DNA of 64,000 nucleotides from Carettochelys insculpta (lineage: Eukaryota; Chordata; Testudines; Carettochelyidae), in contig NC_134144.1 in NCBI RefSeq assembly GCF_033958435.1, positions 7,062,010 through 7,126,009 of the forward strand, read 5' to 3'. Below, piece by piece: positions 46,501 through 58,190 of the stretch. Position 1 is the first letter of the stretch. Each line of letters begins with the position of its first letter. Made by a program: the position numbers and the translations under genes. The notes under the pieces were generated by a model. The model did no database searches. It was not told the origin of the DNA and saw only the letters and a list, made by a program, of their open reading frames with translations.

Positions 46501-47940
46501 TAGGGAATAAAAAATACGTGCATCAGATGGCTCAAAATCTTGAGGAAGGTAGAGAGAAAGACTTAATATTTTGGAAGAAAAATAGCTACACATTATGGTG
46601 CCATGCTGAGAGATGCAACCTGAACCATTAATAAGAGAGCTGATACTGAGACAGATTGGTAAGGAATTAGGGTATTGTTACCCAAGTGCCATAGTTCCAT
46701 TGCAATGCAGAACTGAATATTATCAGATGACTGTGATACAAGAGATGAAGCTATAGTGGGTGACTTTGATCGTAATGGACAGACAAAAAGGAATAATAAG
46801 CCCAGCAATACCGTGTGACCAGTGAAACAAGAAAACAGTGTGCATCCACCGTATCACTAAAAAAAACAGCTGTTCAGAAGCATAGGTTACCTTGATGCAG
46901 TGCAGCACATTTAGTTACCAGAATAAAGACTGGACATGTGACTGGACATAGCTACTCACTAAGTGAAGCCCATGATGTTGGGGGAAAATTCTAATTTACT
47001 AGTTGAAATTGAAGGAGACCAACTAGAGTAAGGGAACCAAAGCCATGGTGGGGAAGCAGACACAAAAGGCCAATTTTTGTTGCTGCTTGCTAGAAAGATG
47101 TGTGCATGATGAAATGAGGATAACAACACAGAAAATAAGATGCTGCAATCATTTGCTGTCCTTGTGGCATGCTTTCTAGAACATTTAGCTGTAGGCTAAT
47201 ATTTTGTTATATTACTGTGTATTATTCAGGAATGAAAATACATTCAAAACCTGATGAGCATATTACATTTTGAAGAGAAGGGTCTTGCCAGAGAGATCAT
47301 TTAAAACAAGTGTTTTATTACAAGATCAGAACGTCTATTAACTTACTGTAATGTTCTCAGGCAGACACATTTTGCTGAATAGAAGAAGAAAAATTTGAAC
47401 TCAACTTTACTGGAATGAAACAGGGATGCTCAGGAATCATAAGACTCACTAGAGTACTGCTTTAGTAGCATATTAGATGAATGTTTGTCCTTTGTTAGTG
47501 GAGTAACGTCATAAGCGATACTTTAAATAGGAGTGCACAAAAGTAGCTGTGCTGTGTTGTGAAAGGCAAAAAGATAAACCCTTTTTTAGCTGACTATTTA
47601 GTATTTCAAGGGCATTGAAGAGGAGTTGTACCCTGAAAATGGCGTGGAGTAATTCCACATTCATTTCATCTCGCCAATTTTTCTGTTGGCTATACTCATT
47701 TTACAAACAAAGGGGTGTGCCCTCCTACTGCCCTGGATATTTTCCAGCTTCATCATTGACAGTAAAGTTTAGTCATGTGGCAAAATGAGATCCCAGTGTA
47801 CAAATCCAGTTTACGGTGATTGTGTAAATCGAGAAGACAATAGCATTGCATTGGTATCTGTGTAAGAGATCCCAATTTGATTTGCAGAACCTCTGTGACT
47901 GGGAGTGAGGTGTGTGATGGGCAGAACTTAGCTAGACTGT
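46501..47940. other. unassigned
   Basis: AT-rich; no feature recognised. Confidence 0.4.
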
Positions 47941-47953
47941 CCAATCCCAGGCT

Positions 47954-48092
47954 ATCGGAGGGGTAACCATGTTAGTCTGTATCTGTAAAATCAATGAGAA
48001 GTCCTGTGGAACCTTATAGACTAACAGATACTTGGAGCATAAGCTTTTGGGAGCAAAGATCTGCTTTGTCAGATGCAGTGTAGTGGAGAGTC
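47954..48092 (-). mobile_element. PLE tail insertion, 13-bp TSD
   Basis: Minus-oriented tail from 'atcggaggggtaaccatgtt' through 'agtcctgtggaaccttatag' to 'ttggagcataagctttt' and a decayed core (CTGACAA). Exact CCAATCCCAGGCT duplications at 47941-47953 and 48093-48105. Confidence 0.9.
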
Positions 48093-48105
48093 CCAATCCC
48101 AGGCT

Positions 48106-48429
48106 GATTCTGAAAAGCTTTGCTGTTGGGAAATACATCTTTTACCCCAAAACAGAACGGGTGTGCTATGAAAGTCAGCTCAATACATTCAGACACCTCC
48201 CTCCATTGCATAGTGAATTCTGTGCAGTAGAACCACTGCAACCTTGTGGACCACATTGAGAACTGAGGCTGAAATATGGAGCCATGTAGTTATAGGTCCT
48301 TCTTGTGCATCATACTTTAAGTAGAAGGTAGCTATTGAGAAGATGAAGCCTCTGGTCTTAAAATATTCCTTGGGTCAAAAAGAGGGACAGTGAAGTTCTT
48401 TAATAGTAAGCCATGTGGACTTGTGATGA
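48106..48429. other. unassigned
   Basis: No feature recognised. Confidence 0.4.
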
Positions 48430-48840
48430 AGGTGTAGGTTTGGTGGCCAGAACACAAGGATTCTACTCCTGGCTTTATAAAGACTTCTTAGGTGAACCAC
48501 TTAAATGTCATGTGCCTCATTCTCCTTACTCTTAAAAGGTAAAATTTGACAGGGTTCTTATGCAGCTAACTTCACTAATCTTCAGTGGCGCCCTTGCAAC
48601 GCATGCATCGCATAGCCCAGGCTTCATTTCTACAAGAATCTGAAATGATTTACTAGCTGTCAATGGGACAATGCCATCCAGTCCTGGAATATGCATGGAG
48701 GATGCTATTTTTTTCTCCGTAGTATGATCTCACTTGCAGGTCTGGCTGAATGTGTTCCTGAATGCCACTGCTAAGATTTGAAAAGTGCTTTGAGATCCTT
48801 GCATGCTAAGTGCCATACACTTCACTGTCCGAGACGAACA
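48430..48840 (+). repeat. MIR-type SINE, fragmented
   Basis: 'cacaaggattctactcctgg', 'atgtgcctcattctccttac' and later 'gaaaagtgctttgagatcctt' follow MIR order, with about 150 bp of unaligned sequence between them. Confidence 0.5.
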
Positions 48841-48855
48841 CCCAGACCGTAAATA

Positions 48856-49184
48856 CAGGTTGAGCCTGTCGAAGTCTGTGACTCATTCATCCAGCAACAT
48901 CTGTAATCCAGCATGATTTTAGTTAGCCGGACAACAGCTTATCATAGGTGTGGCCAAGTTCCCCATGGTCCCATACAGTTTATTCAGAGCCATCGCTCAT
49001 GGCTGTCCGTGTTCTGTGTGTGTTATTTAGCTGTAATTTACTCCTAAATGTCTTACAGGAGCCCTTTAAGAAGTGGCAGTGTTAGTAATGCTGCTAGGCA
49101 ATATTGACTTCCTGTGGTCTGGCAAATTCTTTCATTTGCCACCGGTCAGGTCCTGTGGGAGCCAAACTAGAGAGGTTCAACCTG
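48856..49184. mobile_element. Tigger/pogo-like MITE, complete, TA TSD
   Basis: Left end CAGGTTGAGCCTGTCG, right end AGAGAGGTTCAACCTG, with TA at 48854-48855 and 49185-49186. Interior matches 7127-7433 in order ('aatccagcatgatttt', 'gccaagttccccatggtcccat', 'tttactcctaaatgtct', 'ggcaatattgacttcc'). Non-coding. Confidence 0.85.
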
Positions 49185-49186
49185 TA

Positions 49187-49663
49187 TAGCCACTGTTTCA
49201 CAACCTGACATGGAAGACCTCGAGAGAAAATATTCTGTGAATCTCTTTTGGAAAGGCGTTGCTAACTGAACCCGAGACGCATCAGCCCACAACTGTGTGG
49301 TGCCAAATTATTGCTCCTTGTTTACTTTCTTTATTAATATCACTACATTGCTTAAGATAGCTCAGTATAAATAATGGGATTTAACAACACGGTGATTCAT
49401 AACAACTATACTACAGTGTCAAAGTTTGTACAGTAGTTGGGTTCCAGAGATAAGCAGATTGAGTTTCTGCCCCTATTACTGAGGAAAGGAGGACAGGAAA
49501 AATAGCAGATTCCCACTGAGCTGGCCATGCACAATCAGACCAACAACTTGCAAGCAAGGTAAATTTAAATTTAACAGTACAGCAATCACGCCAACTCTCT
49601 GAGCTTCCAACCAGCCCCACGCAAGACGAACGAAACGCTGTGTTCAGAAGTTCATTGAAAGGT
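49187..49663. other. unassigned
   Basis: No feature recognised. Confidence 0.4.
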
Positions 49664-49757
49664 ACAGAGCTTTTTATCAGAGAGGAAGCCGTGTTTGTCT
49701 GTAGCTTCAAGAACAACAAGAAGTCTTGTGGCACCTTATAGACTAACAGAAATGTTG

Positions 49758-49795
49758 GAGCATAAGCTTTCGTGGGCAAAGAGCTGCTTCATCAG
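49758..49795 (-). ncRNA. hammerhead-like motif, minus arm
   Basis: On the minus strand: CTGATGA (49795-49789), a stem II with mismatches (GCAGC facing GCCCAC), GAAA, GC-TTAT-GC stem III and UC. The core is intact but stem II is disrupted. Confidence 0.55.
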
Positions 49796-49841
49796 ATGCA
49801 TGAATGGGGGAGGGGGTGGTTTCCACTTCCACAGATGCATG

Positions 49842-49884
49842 TGTGTGTGTGTGGGGGGGGGATTACAACCTCAACCCCCCCCCC
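49842..49884. repeat. GT and G/C homopolymer tract
   Basis: (TG)n followed by a 9-base G run and, after 'attacaacctcaa', an 11-base C run, all within the spacer of the PLE foldback. Confidence 0.8.
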
Positions 49885-49899
49885 CACCCAATCATGCGT

Positions 49900-49937
49900 C
49901 TGATGAAGCGGGTCTTTGCCCACGGAAGCTTATGCTC
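49900..49937 (+). ncRNA. hammerhead-like motif, plus arm, mutated core
   Basis: CTGATGA at 49900-49906, stem II GCGGG facing CCCAC (one mismatch), then GGAA in place of GAAA at 49924-49927, GC-TTAT-GC and UC. The change in the GAAA box should abolish cleavage. Confidence 0.55.
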
Positions 49938-49995
49938 CAAAATATCTGTTAGTCTATCAGGTACCACAAGACTTATGTTGTTCACAGAGCTTTTT

Positions 49996-51265
49996 GTCCA
50001 TCTCTTTATCCTACCAGCCATGTTCCTGAAACATGCTAGTGGCATAACTCCAAAATATGACAAAAAAGCCACCAAAAACTTTTGGAGAAGGGCTTCCACT
50101 CCCCCCGAATATGGATCCTGTTGATTTACATGCACACCCGCTTCCCATCATACTGGCAGTAACAACTGTTCCAGTTTACATTACCTCGTATCTTCTTATC
50201 CAGGTAGTTACGGATATAATACTCAGAGCAAATATTTAGTTCCCAAACACACAATATCAAGACCTTTATGGAGCAATGTTATAGAATTTAATAGTCCTTA
50301 AACCAGTAGGGTTTAACTGCAAATTTAATAGTGTTCTATGGAAATTTCTGTCAAAACCTGTGTAACCTAAAAAGGAGTATTGTCCTTCAAATCTGGTGGT
50401 GGTGATGGTGTGAGTTGATCACCACTATCGCATAGATTTCAGTCAAATTTGATAGGAGGTAAGGGAAAGAATCTCTGGTAAGTAACTTCATGCAGGGTGA
50501 TGGCCCTGAGCTGTAGCTGCTACCCACAGCAGGAAGGCAGAGAAGGTCTATACATTCTCATATACTTCTATCTATTGCATATTCGTCACAAACGAGTCAG
50601 GCGTTGACACTCTAAGGCAGGGAAATTGGGCCACAGCTTTGTTTCTGGCTTCAGTCTCACACTGAACTCTGTGCTGGGCAGATCGCCATGCCCTGTTGAC
50701 TTCAAAGGGGTTCTGCCTCTCCAGAGCTATTTGCAGGATCAAGGCTTTCAGCAGCAAAATCCGCAGCATTTTAAATGCTTGTTGCCCCTTCCGGCACCAT
50801 GGGAGAAAGAAGACAAGGTAGGAAGGTAAAGTTGGAGTTGCTTTCAGACCAGATAACCTTTAAACCACAAATACAGACTGCCAAATCCCATCTGCAGCTT
50901 TTTGTGTCCCTGAATAAGTCCCTTTGACATTATCTCGTGAGAATTACAAGTTTCTTAATTTTGCCGCTAGCGCAAACAATGCTAGACTTTTCTCCCATAG
51001 ACTTATTTTCCTGTCAAGGAAATTATCTTTGATATAATCTTATCTGGACTATTCCAAGCACTATTTGGACCAAAGGAATCTGAAACAAATCCAGCTTATC
51101 ATTAGAGTTCAGATTCAGAGACGCAGGGAATGCCAGGATGCTGATTTATATCTTGTGTGTTACAGAGACTCAGAAATGCTGCTAGAAGGCAGTTTTCTAC
51201 AGGCATCATTTTAAGACTCGCAGTTTATTTCCACTGAAACTTGGGAACCAAAACTCAGCTGTAAG
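49996..51265. other. unassigned
   Basis: No gene or repeat recognised. Confidence 0.4.
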
Positions 51266-52083
51266 TAGGGCTGCTACCTTTCTGAATGCGGAAAACCAAA
51301 CACCCTTGTCTTGCCTTTTCTGCAAGGCTCACCCCCCTCCCCCCGGCTCACTCCATCCCTCAATCCCAGATGCTCCCTTGTTCATGTTCACAGGGTGGGG
51401 CAGGCGATTGGGGGTAGAAAAGGGTGAGGGCTCTGGCTGGGGATGTGGAGTCTGGGGAGGTGCTAGGGGTAAGGGGTTTGGGCTGTTGGAAGAGGGTCCA
51501 GGATGGGGGTTGTGGTGTGGGAGGGAGAGTGGCACAGAAATGAGCATATGGAAAGGGTCTCAGGGTTGGGGCAGGGTGTTGGGGAGCAGGAAGGGTGGGA
51601 GGGCAGGCTCAAGGAGGGAGTTCGAGTGCAAGAGATGGCTGTGATCCTGGGTAGGAGGTTGGGGTGTGGGAGGAGGTCAGAGGTGTGCACTCCAATTAAT
51701 GCTTATGTCAGGTAGCTCTGGGGAAGCAGCATCACATTCCTCTGCTTCCTAGGTGGATGGGTAGCTGTGAGTATCCAAGTGCCACCCCTACCCACAGGCA
51801 CCACGCCTGAAGGTACCACTGGCTGCAGCTTCTGACCTGTTAGAGATGCGGAGCCAGTTCTCAGGGCGGGGACAGAGTGTGGGTCACCTGTGACTGGCCC
51901 CAAATTGGATGGATGTGCCAACCATTTCCTGGGAGTGGCACTGCAGCCATGCAGGGAGCCCGCCAGCCCTAGTGTGCCACCACTCGAACGTCTAACGTCC
52001 CATTCAGCAGTGCTGAGTGGAGCCAGTAGGGTCCCTTTTCAACCAGGTGTTCCGGTCAAAAACTGGACACGTGTCAACCCTAG
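51266..52083. mobile_element. large G-rich non-autonomous DNA element (probably hAT-like)
   Basis: Left end 'tagggctgctacctttctga', right end 'aactggacacgtgtcaaccctag', whose reverse complement 'ctagggttgacacgtgtcc' resembles the left end. The interior 51330-51690 is strongly purine-rich ('ggggtaaggggtttgggctg' and similar), as in known amniote elements with 'agggctgccaac' ends. The TSD is not clear. Open frames inside are compositional. Confidence 0.55.
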
Positions 52084-54139
52084 CCATAAGTCTGATGGTG
52101 AACCTGCAGGTATGGAGCTTTGCTGTATTGTCACAAATGCTGAACCCACGTTCATAGCAGACTTAAAAGAAGTCAGGATTTTGTTTTGGTTTTTTGGCTG
52201 GACTAGAAAGGGCTGGTGATTTTTTGGGAGGCCTTTATTTGAAGTTATGTGGAGGCAGTTGGAAAAGGTGAGATTCTAGTTCAGGTGCTGTGGCTGCCTG
52301 TGAGTCCTCTGAGCAAAGAAAAGATGTTGAAACTAAGCAGAAAGTTTCTAGATCCTTTTCCTGCTGGCAGCTTTTTACAAGGCCACGGTGGGCGTGAGCT
52401 GGTCCCATCTACCAAAGAAATGAAAGGGCGCCCCAACAGTGCACTATTGTGCAGTTTCATCAAGGCAGGAAGTTGGAGGCCTTGATGTGTGCCTCAACTT
52501 CGCCCACCTTTCAGCATCTCCAGCAGCTTGTTCGTTTCAGTGTGACAGCTAAATAGGTGTGAGTGGGAGGGTGAGTTCCACTGATGGACTCTAGAGGTGA
52601 AGCGTTTGTTTTGTGCGATAGCTTTACAGTTATGTTCGCAAAACATATGCAAGTCGCTGTATGGCTTCGCTGAAAGCAGCATCAGGCCACAGTAGGTAAA
52701 TGGAAAGCAAAGCAATGCAAATTGCTACATATGTGATGTGTAAGTCACTGGAATGAGTCTTTTTAGGGACTCATGCCCAAATCTATTCTTAAAGCATCTC
52801 CTCTGGCGAGGTGGGGTTGGGGGAGAGTGAGAGATGGTGTTTACTCCAAGTTTGCAAGCATGGCTGGAATGGGTTTAAAGGGATTTGCTTTGGCAATTTG
52901 TGGCTTTTCTTATGTAGGTGTTTTCAGAGAAATGTACGGCTTTGTTTGTTGATACAACAGATAAGTCTATTTAGAAATGCTCAAAATACATTTTCCTGTA
53001 CAGTGTTTTTGAGAGGAATTAATTTTTTTTCCCCCATGTGCAACAGACTTGGGCAGATTTCATGAAAACAAAAAAATTAATTGTTTTTTGTGTTGGTCGA
53101 AACTCCCAATATTTGTAGCCCTTTTGCCTCTAGCAGCTGAGAGATAGAGGGACTAGGTTTGGTACCTAGGGAGCTCTTTCAAGAATACAACCAAACCGGC
53201 TCAACACCCTGCTTTTCCCCCTGACCACACACCTCCCAGCAAGCTGGGGAAATTACGGTATACCCACTGGGTGCCTTTAGAGGCAGTTCTTCCTCCCTCA
53301 TAAGAAATGAGTTTGAGGCAGAAATAGGTTGTTGAAGAAAAGTAACCTCACGCTGAGCCAAGAGCAAAGGCGACCAGTGCGGCGATTGCAGGGTGTGTAC
53401 CAGCAAGTGCCCCTACCCCACCCCCTCCCTGCCCAGGCCACGCCCTCTCCCTGTTCCTCCCCGCCCACCTTTTCCCACTTTTGTGCTCATCCCCTACTTC
53501 CTTGGAGTGGCATGGTCTAGGAATAGCAGTTTTGGGCCATGCCACTGTGGGAGAGGGGCAGAATTGCCCTTGTACTCATTGGAAGTGGAGTGGGGCTCAC
53601 AGGGAGTGCAAAGAGGGGTGCAGGGTACTCCCCCTGCGCCCTTACGCATCACATATGTCTAAGGGACCTATACCTGCAGTATCTGTAAGTGGAAGGGAAA
53701 AACATGAGCAAGGCACCCTCCCAGAGTGCAGTGGGTAGGGACTTTTGCTTCGGGATCTTGAGTCCAACACCCCAACTTATATGATGTGCCTTCCCCTCAG
53801 CAGCCCACTCACAGTTGTGTCTAAGTAGTGGGAAGCTGCCACACTTGTTACTCCTGCTGGCCACTGCCTTCTCACGGAAGTTGTGGCTCTGGGCAAAGGC
53901 CGGTCGTGCCACCCTCTTAATGATTTCAGCTCTTGGCCCAAAGCACAGTCCAGTCGCAAGAAATTTTAGCAGCTGCTGGAGTAAATTTACTGAATGAGGC
54001 GCCTTACTAGAGCCTGTTCTAGCTCTACTCTCAAGTGGGGAGAAACAAGTTGAACCAGCAGGCATATAGCCTGCAGCCTGAGTGTCCTGCCCTCCTTTCT
54101 TAACCTGACAGAACTCTGGCTGCGCACCCCTTGTCCCTC
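52084..54139. other. unassigned
   Basis: 53360-53650 is GC-rich with homopurine/homopyrimidine patches and may be another old element. Several overlapping short frames near 53350-54065 are compositional. No gene recognised. Confidence 0.4.
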
Positions 54140-54610
54140 TGAGGTTTTTACACTGACCCTGTCACCATCCTTTGGAGTGAGTTAAATGCACTCTGTCTTT
54201 TTGGGCATTTCCACAGTAACTGCAAACATTGGTGATCATATTTCACAATTCCTGCATTTAGTATTAACATGATTTGTGACCCCACAAAAGCCCAGTTGAC
54301 CACAATGGGCAAAACACCATTACATCAGTTGACTATCTAGCAAATCTAAGCAAACCGTATTTACGTGCATGTGCCCAGAGACTCATTTTTTACACTGAGC
54401 GTCTCCCTGCTTTGAGCCAGGTTAAGCACAGTCCCTTTTTCTGTATTCCCACAGTAGTAACAGGCATTGTAATTAGTATTAGCACACAAAATTGACTTAC
54501 CACCAGCCAAGTTGATTGCAGTGAGAAAAATACTGCATCCATCAGCTGAGTATTTAACAAACCTAACCAAAGCAGGAGCAAGCTGCATATACATACACAC
54601 ACCCGGGTCT
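54140..54610. repeat. diverged tandem duplication, period about 240 bp
   Basis: Two units align with a 240-bp offset. Shared words in order: 'ttttacactga' (54149 and 54390), 'gttaa.gca' (54181 and 54421), 'ccacagtaactgcaaacatt' against 'ccacagtagtaacaggcatt' (54211 and 54449), 'ttagtattaacatg' against 'ttagtattagcaca', 'catcagttgactat' against 'catcagctgagtat', and 'aaatctaagcaaacc' against 'aaacctaaccaaagc'. No coding. Confidence 0.65.
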
Positions 54611-55526
54611 CTCCCTACTTCCAGCTAGCTGCAAGAGATTCCTGCTTATTAATTCTTTGTATAAACATTTTTGACCAAAACAAGCATGATTTATTTCTAA
54701 CTTTTTATAAAAGCCATTTTCCTTTGTGGAAAAGAGGTTTCAATGGAAAAAAAATTCAACCCTCTTGTATATACTAAATTACAGTTAAATTCGCCTCTGA
54801 TGTAATTGTGTTGTAGCCATTTATGCTTTAGAAAATCTCCATCAACAAAAATTATAGACACACGTTTCTGCGGTAAGCTGTGTACAAGAGGACTCCTGCA
54901 TTGAAGTGGAGCTCACTGTGAGTTCAGCATGTAGGGATAAAATTAATCCTTCCATGGAATCTAGTGGAAGGCCTTTGCCCCATTCAGGATGTGTCTATGC
55001 AACAAAAGCTGTGTCTAGGCTAGACCAGCATGGATACAGAGTAGTTCTTTATCTTGCTAGCCTGAGGATGTGTTGACTTCATAAGTGTTACCAGTGCCTG
55101 TTTAAGGAGGTTAACTGTTAACCTGGATAGACATAGCCTTAGAATGTGGTTCTGCTCTGAAAAGTGACCATGGAAACATGCCACCTTCTCAGTCAATGAA
55201 CCTGCCTGCTCAGTGCAGTAACAGAGAGAAACAGATTGATTGCCTTCTAGTTCTGGTCGCACCTCAGCTGGCACACCAGGAGAGAAGCAGGCTGGCTTCA
55301 CCTCTCTCACAGAAATGTGAACGGAGGCAAACATTTTCTGCAGTGACTCTGCCTTCTTGCACTCCTGTTTGTGGAAACCCAGCTTTGCAGAGGTGAAAAG
55401 GCACCTACAGTGATGGCAGTGATATGTTCTAAGTGATCCTGTCTGGTTACCCTAAATCTATAGCTACCCTAGAAATGTCCAGCAGTAGGATCAGTTCCTG
55501 TCCTGAGTGGCCCCGTGCAACGTCAC
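54611..55526. other. unassigned; possible decayed MITE 54985-55142
   Basis: 'gctgtgtctaggctag' and 'ggatagacatagcctt' might be a decayed MITE terminus pair. No gene. Confidence 0.35.
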
Positions 55527-55702
55527 TTCTTCTTCGAGTGTGCCCGTGGGTGCTCCACATTAGGTGTCGGGCTCGCCCGGTGCCGCAGATCGGATCTTCC
55601 AAGCAGTTTCTGCTGGACCGCGCATGCGCCGGTGCGCGCCGCTCTCTTGCGTGCTCCTGGCCACGTGTGTGATCCGGTCCCCGCCAGTTCCTCTTAACCA
55701 CC
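55527..55702 (+). repeat. DIRS left inverted terminal repeat
   Basis: From 'ttcttcttcgagtgtgcccg' through 'aggtgtcgggctcgcccgg' to 'gccagttcctctta'. Its reverse complement matches 61440-61612 with only scattered differences. The outermost ~38 bp are repeated in the internal complementary region. Confidence 0.93.
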
Positions 55703-56015
55703 GTCGGCTGCAGACGGAATGCGACTAGGCTATGGCCAAGTTAGCGTATTCAATGGTTTTAGCTGTTTTTCTTTAAAGTTTTCAAGTTCTTAGTCTATTG
55801 TTAAGTTAGCCAGTTGTTATTTTCAAAAAAAAACAAAACAAAACAAGAAACAATAAGCGGGACGGAATTCAGTCCAGTCCTAGTAACAAGCGGAGCACCG
55901 GAGGCCAGGAGCCTAGGGCCATTAGCCCTCCTGCCGCGGCAGGCTATCCGAGAGGGGGAAAACAGCACAGAGAAGGTGCTAATTACCCCATTAACAACTA
56001 AAAGACTCACCAACA

Positions 56016-58190
56016 ATGTCCTCTTCAGGATTCGAGAAATGTGAGTCTTGCCGAGAGGCAATGCCAGCGTCTGATGGGCACAGTCACTGCATAAGGTGCC
56101 TTGGGGAGTCCCATGTCACGCAGAAATGCTCCTTCTGTGCAAAATTAACAGCCAGAGCAAAGAAGGACAGGGAGATGCAGCTTAAAATGCTGCTATTCAA
56201 CAAGGCCCTCCAGCCAGACGTGCCAGAGCAGCCGCAGCAGGAGGGACCCTCCGGGGCCCATAAAAGGAAAGCTGCCTCCCTCACCCCATCAGCGCAAAAA
56301 CGGAGGAAAGTCTCCCCAGCCCGATCCCTGCCGGCAGCAACAGCGAGCGGGACGGGAGGAGCGCACAGCCCCCAGCTGCAGCAACAGCTGATCGGCGGCG
56401 GCACGGAGAGCCACGTGGAGGCAGCTCAGCCTCCGATAATCAAACAGCCGCCCCGCACCGCAGGCAGGGCGTCGGCTAAACAAGCGCCGGTACCAGCGGC
56501 ACTGCAGGCAGCGGCACTGACCCCCGGGGAACCGGCGGTGCAGAGCGAGCAGGCACGCAGCCTGCAGGCACCGGAGGACACCGCCCGTGCAGCACCGCCC
56601 ATGAGTGTGCCGAGCGCGGCGCGGATGGGACCGAGATCCCCTGCACGTCGGGGGCGGAGCCACCCCCTCAAGGGAGGGGGAAGGCTGCACGTAAAACAAG
56701 GCACCGCAGCCCCTCTCCAGACAGGGCTGCAGAGTTGCTTTCTCTGAGCCCTCCGCTCATGCTGCAGACTCCAACTAGAAGGCAGGGGTCCCCCCTAGCC
56801 TACCCGGAGCCCCCGTCTCCATTTTTACAACCAGCCTCGCCCAGGCTGGGACCACCTTCACCCTTCTTGGGGTTTGAGCCGCTGGAGTACTATCACAAAT
56901 CACTTTCTCCAGTGTCCCAGGTCTCTCGACGATCTCGCTCCCCCAGATGCAGAGGGTATGCACCAAGGGAGTGGTCCAGGTCACCTTCCCAAGAACAGTG
57001 CCCATGCTGCCATGGTCGCCCCTATCACGCGGGGCATAGACACCACCGGCAGTCTATTAGGGAAAGATCCCCACAGACAGTCCCGTATCCCAGAGGGCAA
57101 TCGCGAACGGGGACAGAGACTCAAGTATCTCAGGGGCAACTGGTTATGGAACCCCGAGATTTTCCCTTGCAAGCTTCCAGCGAGCAGATGTACCATCACC
57201 AACAGGAACCGGAAGGGTCCAGAGAGGCGTACCCTAGTGGTTCCTCGCTCTCCTCCCCGGATGAGGCTATGGCCCCGGTGGACGTCCATCCTCCGGACGA
57301 TCTCAAACAGTTTCAGGAGCTGTTTAAGAGGGTGGCCTTCACGCAAGGCATCCAGACAGCAGAGGTGCAAGAGAAACACCATAAGCTCCTCAAAAATCTG
57401 AGACCTCCGGCCTCCTCCAAAATAGCAATACCGCTTGACGAAGCAATCTTGGAGTCCGCCACTATGATATGGCAGACCCCTGCCACTATTCCGCCTGTCC
57501 ACAAGAGAGCGGATAAGAAATACTTCATGCCGGCGAAGGGCATGGAGTTCCTGTTCAGCCACCCACAACCAAATTCCTTGGTGGTGGAGTCGTCGCAACA
57601 AAGATCAAAGACATCTCAATTCAAGACGGGGAACAGACAAAGATGCCAAGAAGCTAGAGCTGTTCGGCAGAAAGGTCTACTCCTCCTCCACTCTACTGTT
57701 GCGAATGGCAAATTACGCAGTGCATCTAGCGAACCATAATTTTGACAGCTACACTAGGTTAACCTCCCTCATGGACTCACTTCCAGAGGACAAGAAACCG
57801 GTGCTCAAGGCCATCGTGCAAGAAGGCTACGCGGCCTCGAGGACGGGAGTTCAGATCGCCCTGGATGTTGCGGACACAGCAGCACGCTCCACAGCTACAG
57901 CAGTGGTGATGCTAAGGGAGTCCTGGCTCCACACTTCGGGTATACCGAGGGATCTGCAGGCAAAGATCGTCGATCTTCCCTTCGACTCACAGAAGCTGTT
58001 TGCTGAATCAACTGACTCGGTCCTTCATTCCAGTAAAGATTCAAGAGCCACACTTAGGACCCTGGGGATTTACACCCCTCCATACAGAAAGAAAAAGTAC
58101 TACCCTCAACAAAGACGGTACCAGTACCAGCAACAGCGTCCCCAGTACCACAGGGGTTACGAGCAAGGGCGACATCAACAGCACCATTAG
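56016..58190 (+). pseudogene. DIRS gag-like ORF, broken by two frameshifts
   Basis: Starts at ATG 56016. The N-terminus shows a Cys/His cluster, KCESCREAMPASDGHSHCIRC, like a small zinc-binding module of vertebrate DIRS gag. The frame is lost between about 56600 and 56700, continues in another frame (Ser/Pro/Arg-rich, then 'DDLKQFQELFKRVAFTQGIQ'), shifts again near 57640, and ends at 58190 after 'LELFGRKVYSSSTLLLRMAN' and a Tyr/Gln/Arg-rich tail probably suited to nucleic-acid binding. The role, packaging of element RNA, is inferred from position. Confidence 0.8.

Larger units (their letters stand above)
49676..49983. mobile_element. PLE foldback with two opposed ribozyme-like motifs, exact 12-bp TSD
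   Basis: Minus arm 49676-49802 runs from the tail terminus through the hammerhead position. A ~90-bp spacer contains GT and G/C homopolymer tracts. Plus arm 49893-49983 repeats the tail. Exact ACAGAGCTTTTT duplications at 49664-49675 and 49984-49995. The largest of the foldbacks here. Confidence 0.9.

Noticed and set aside
51306..51715. Gly-rich and Pro-rich open frames, possible CpG island
   Set aside because: The sequence is purine-rich low-complexity interior of a transposable element, with few CpGs; frames are compositional.
53649..54065. 138-codon open frame on the minus strand
   Set aside because: No domain and overlapping frames on both strands; compositional.
56084..56704. Minus-strand open frames opposite the DIRS gag
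   Set aside because: Shadows of GC-rich coding sequence on the plus strand.
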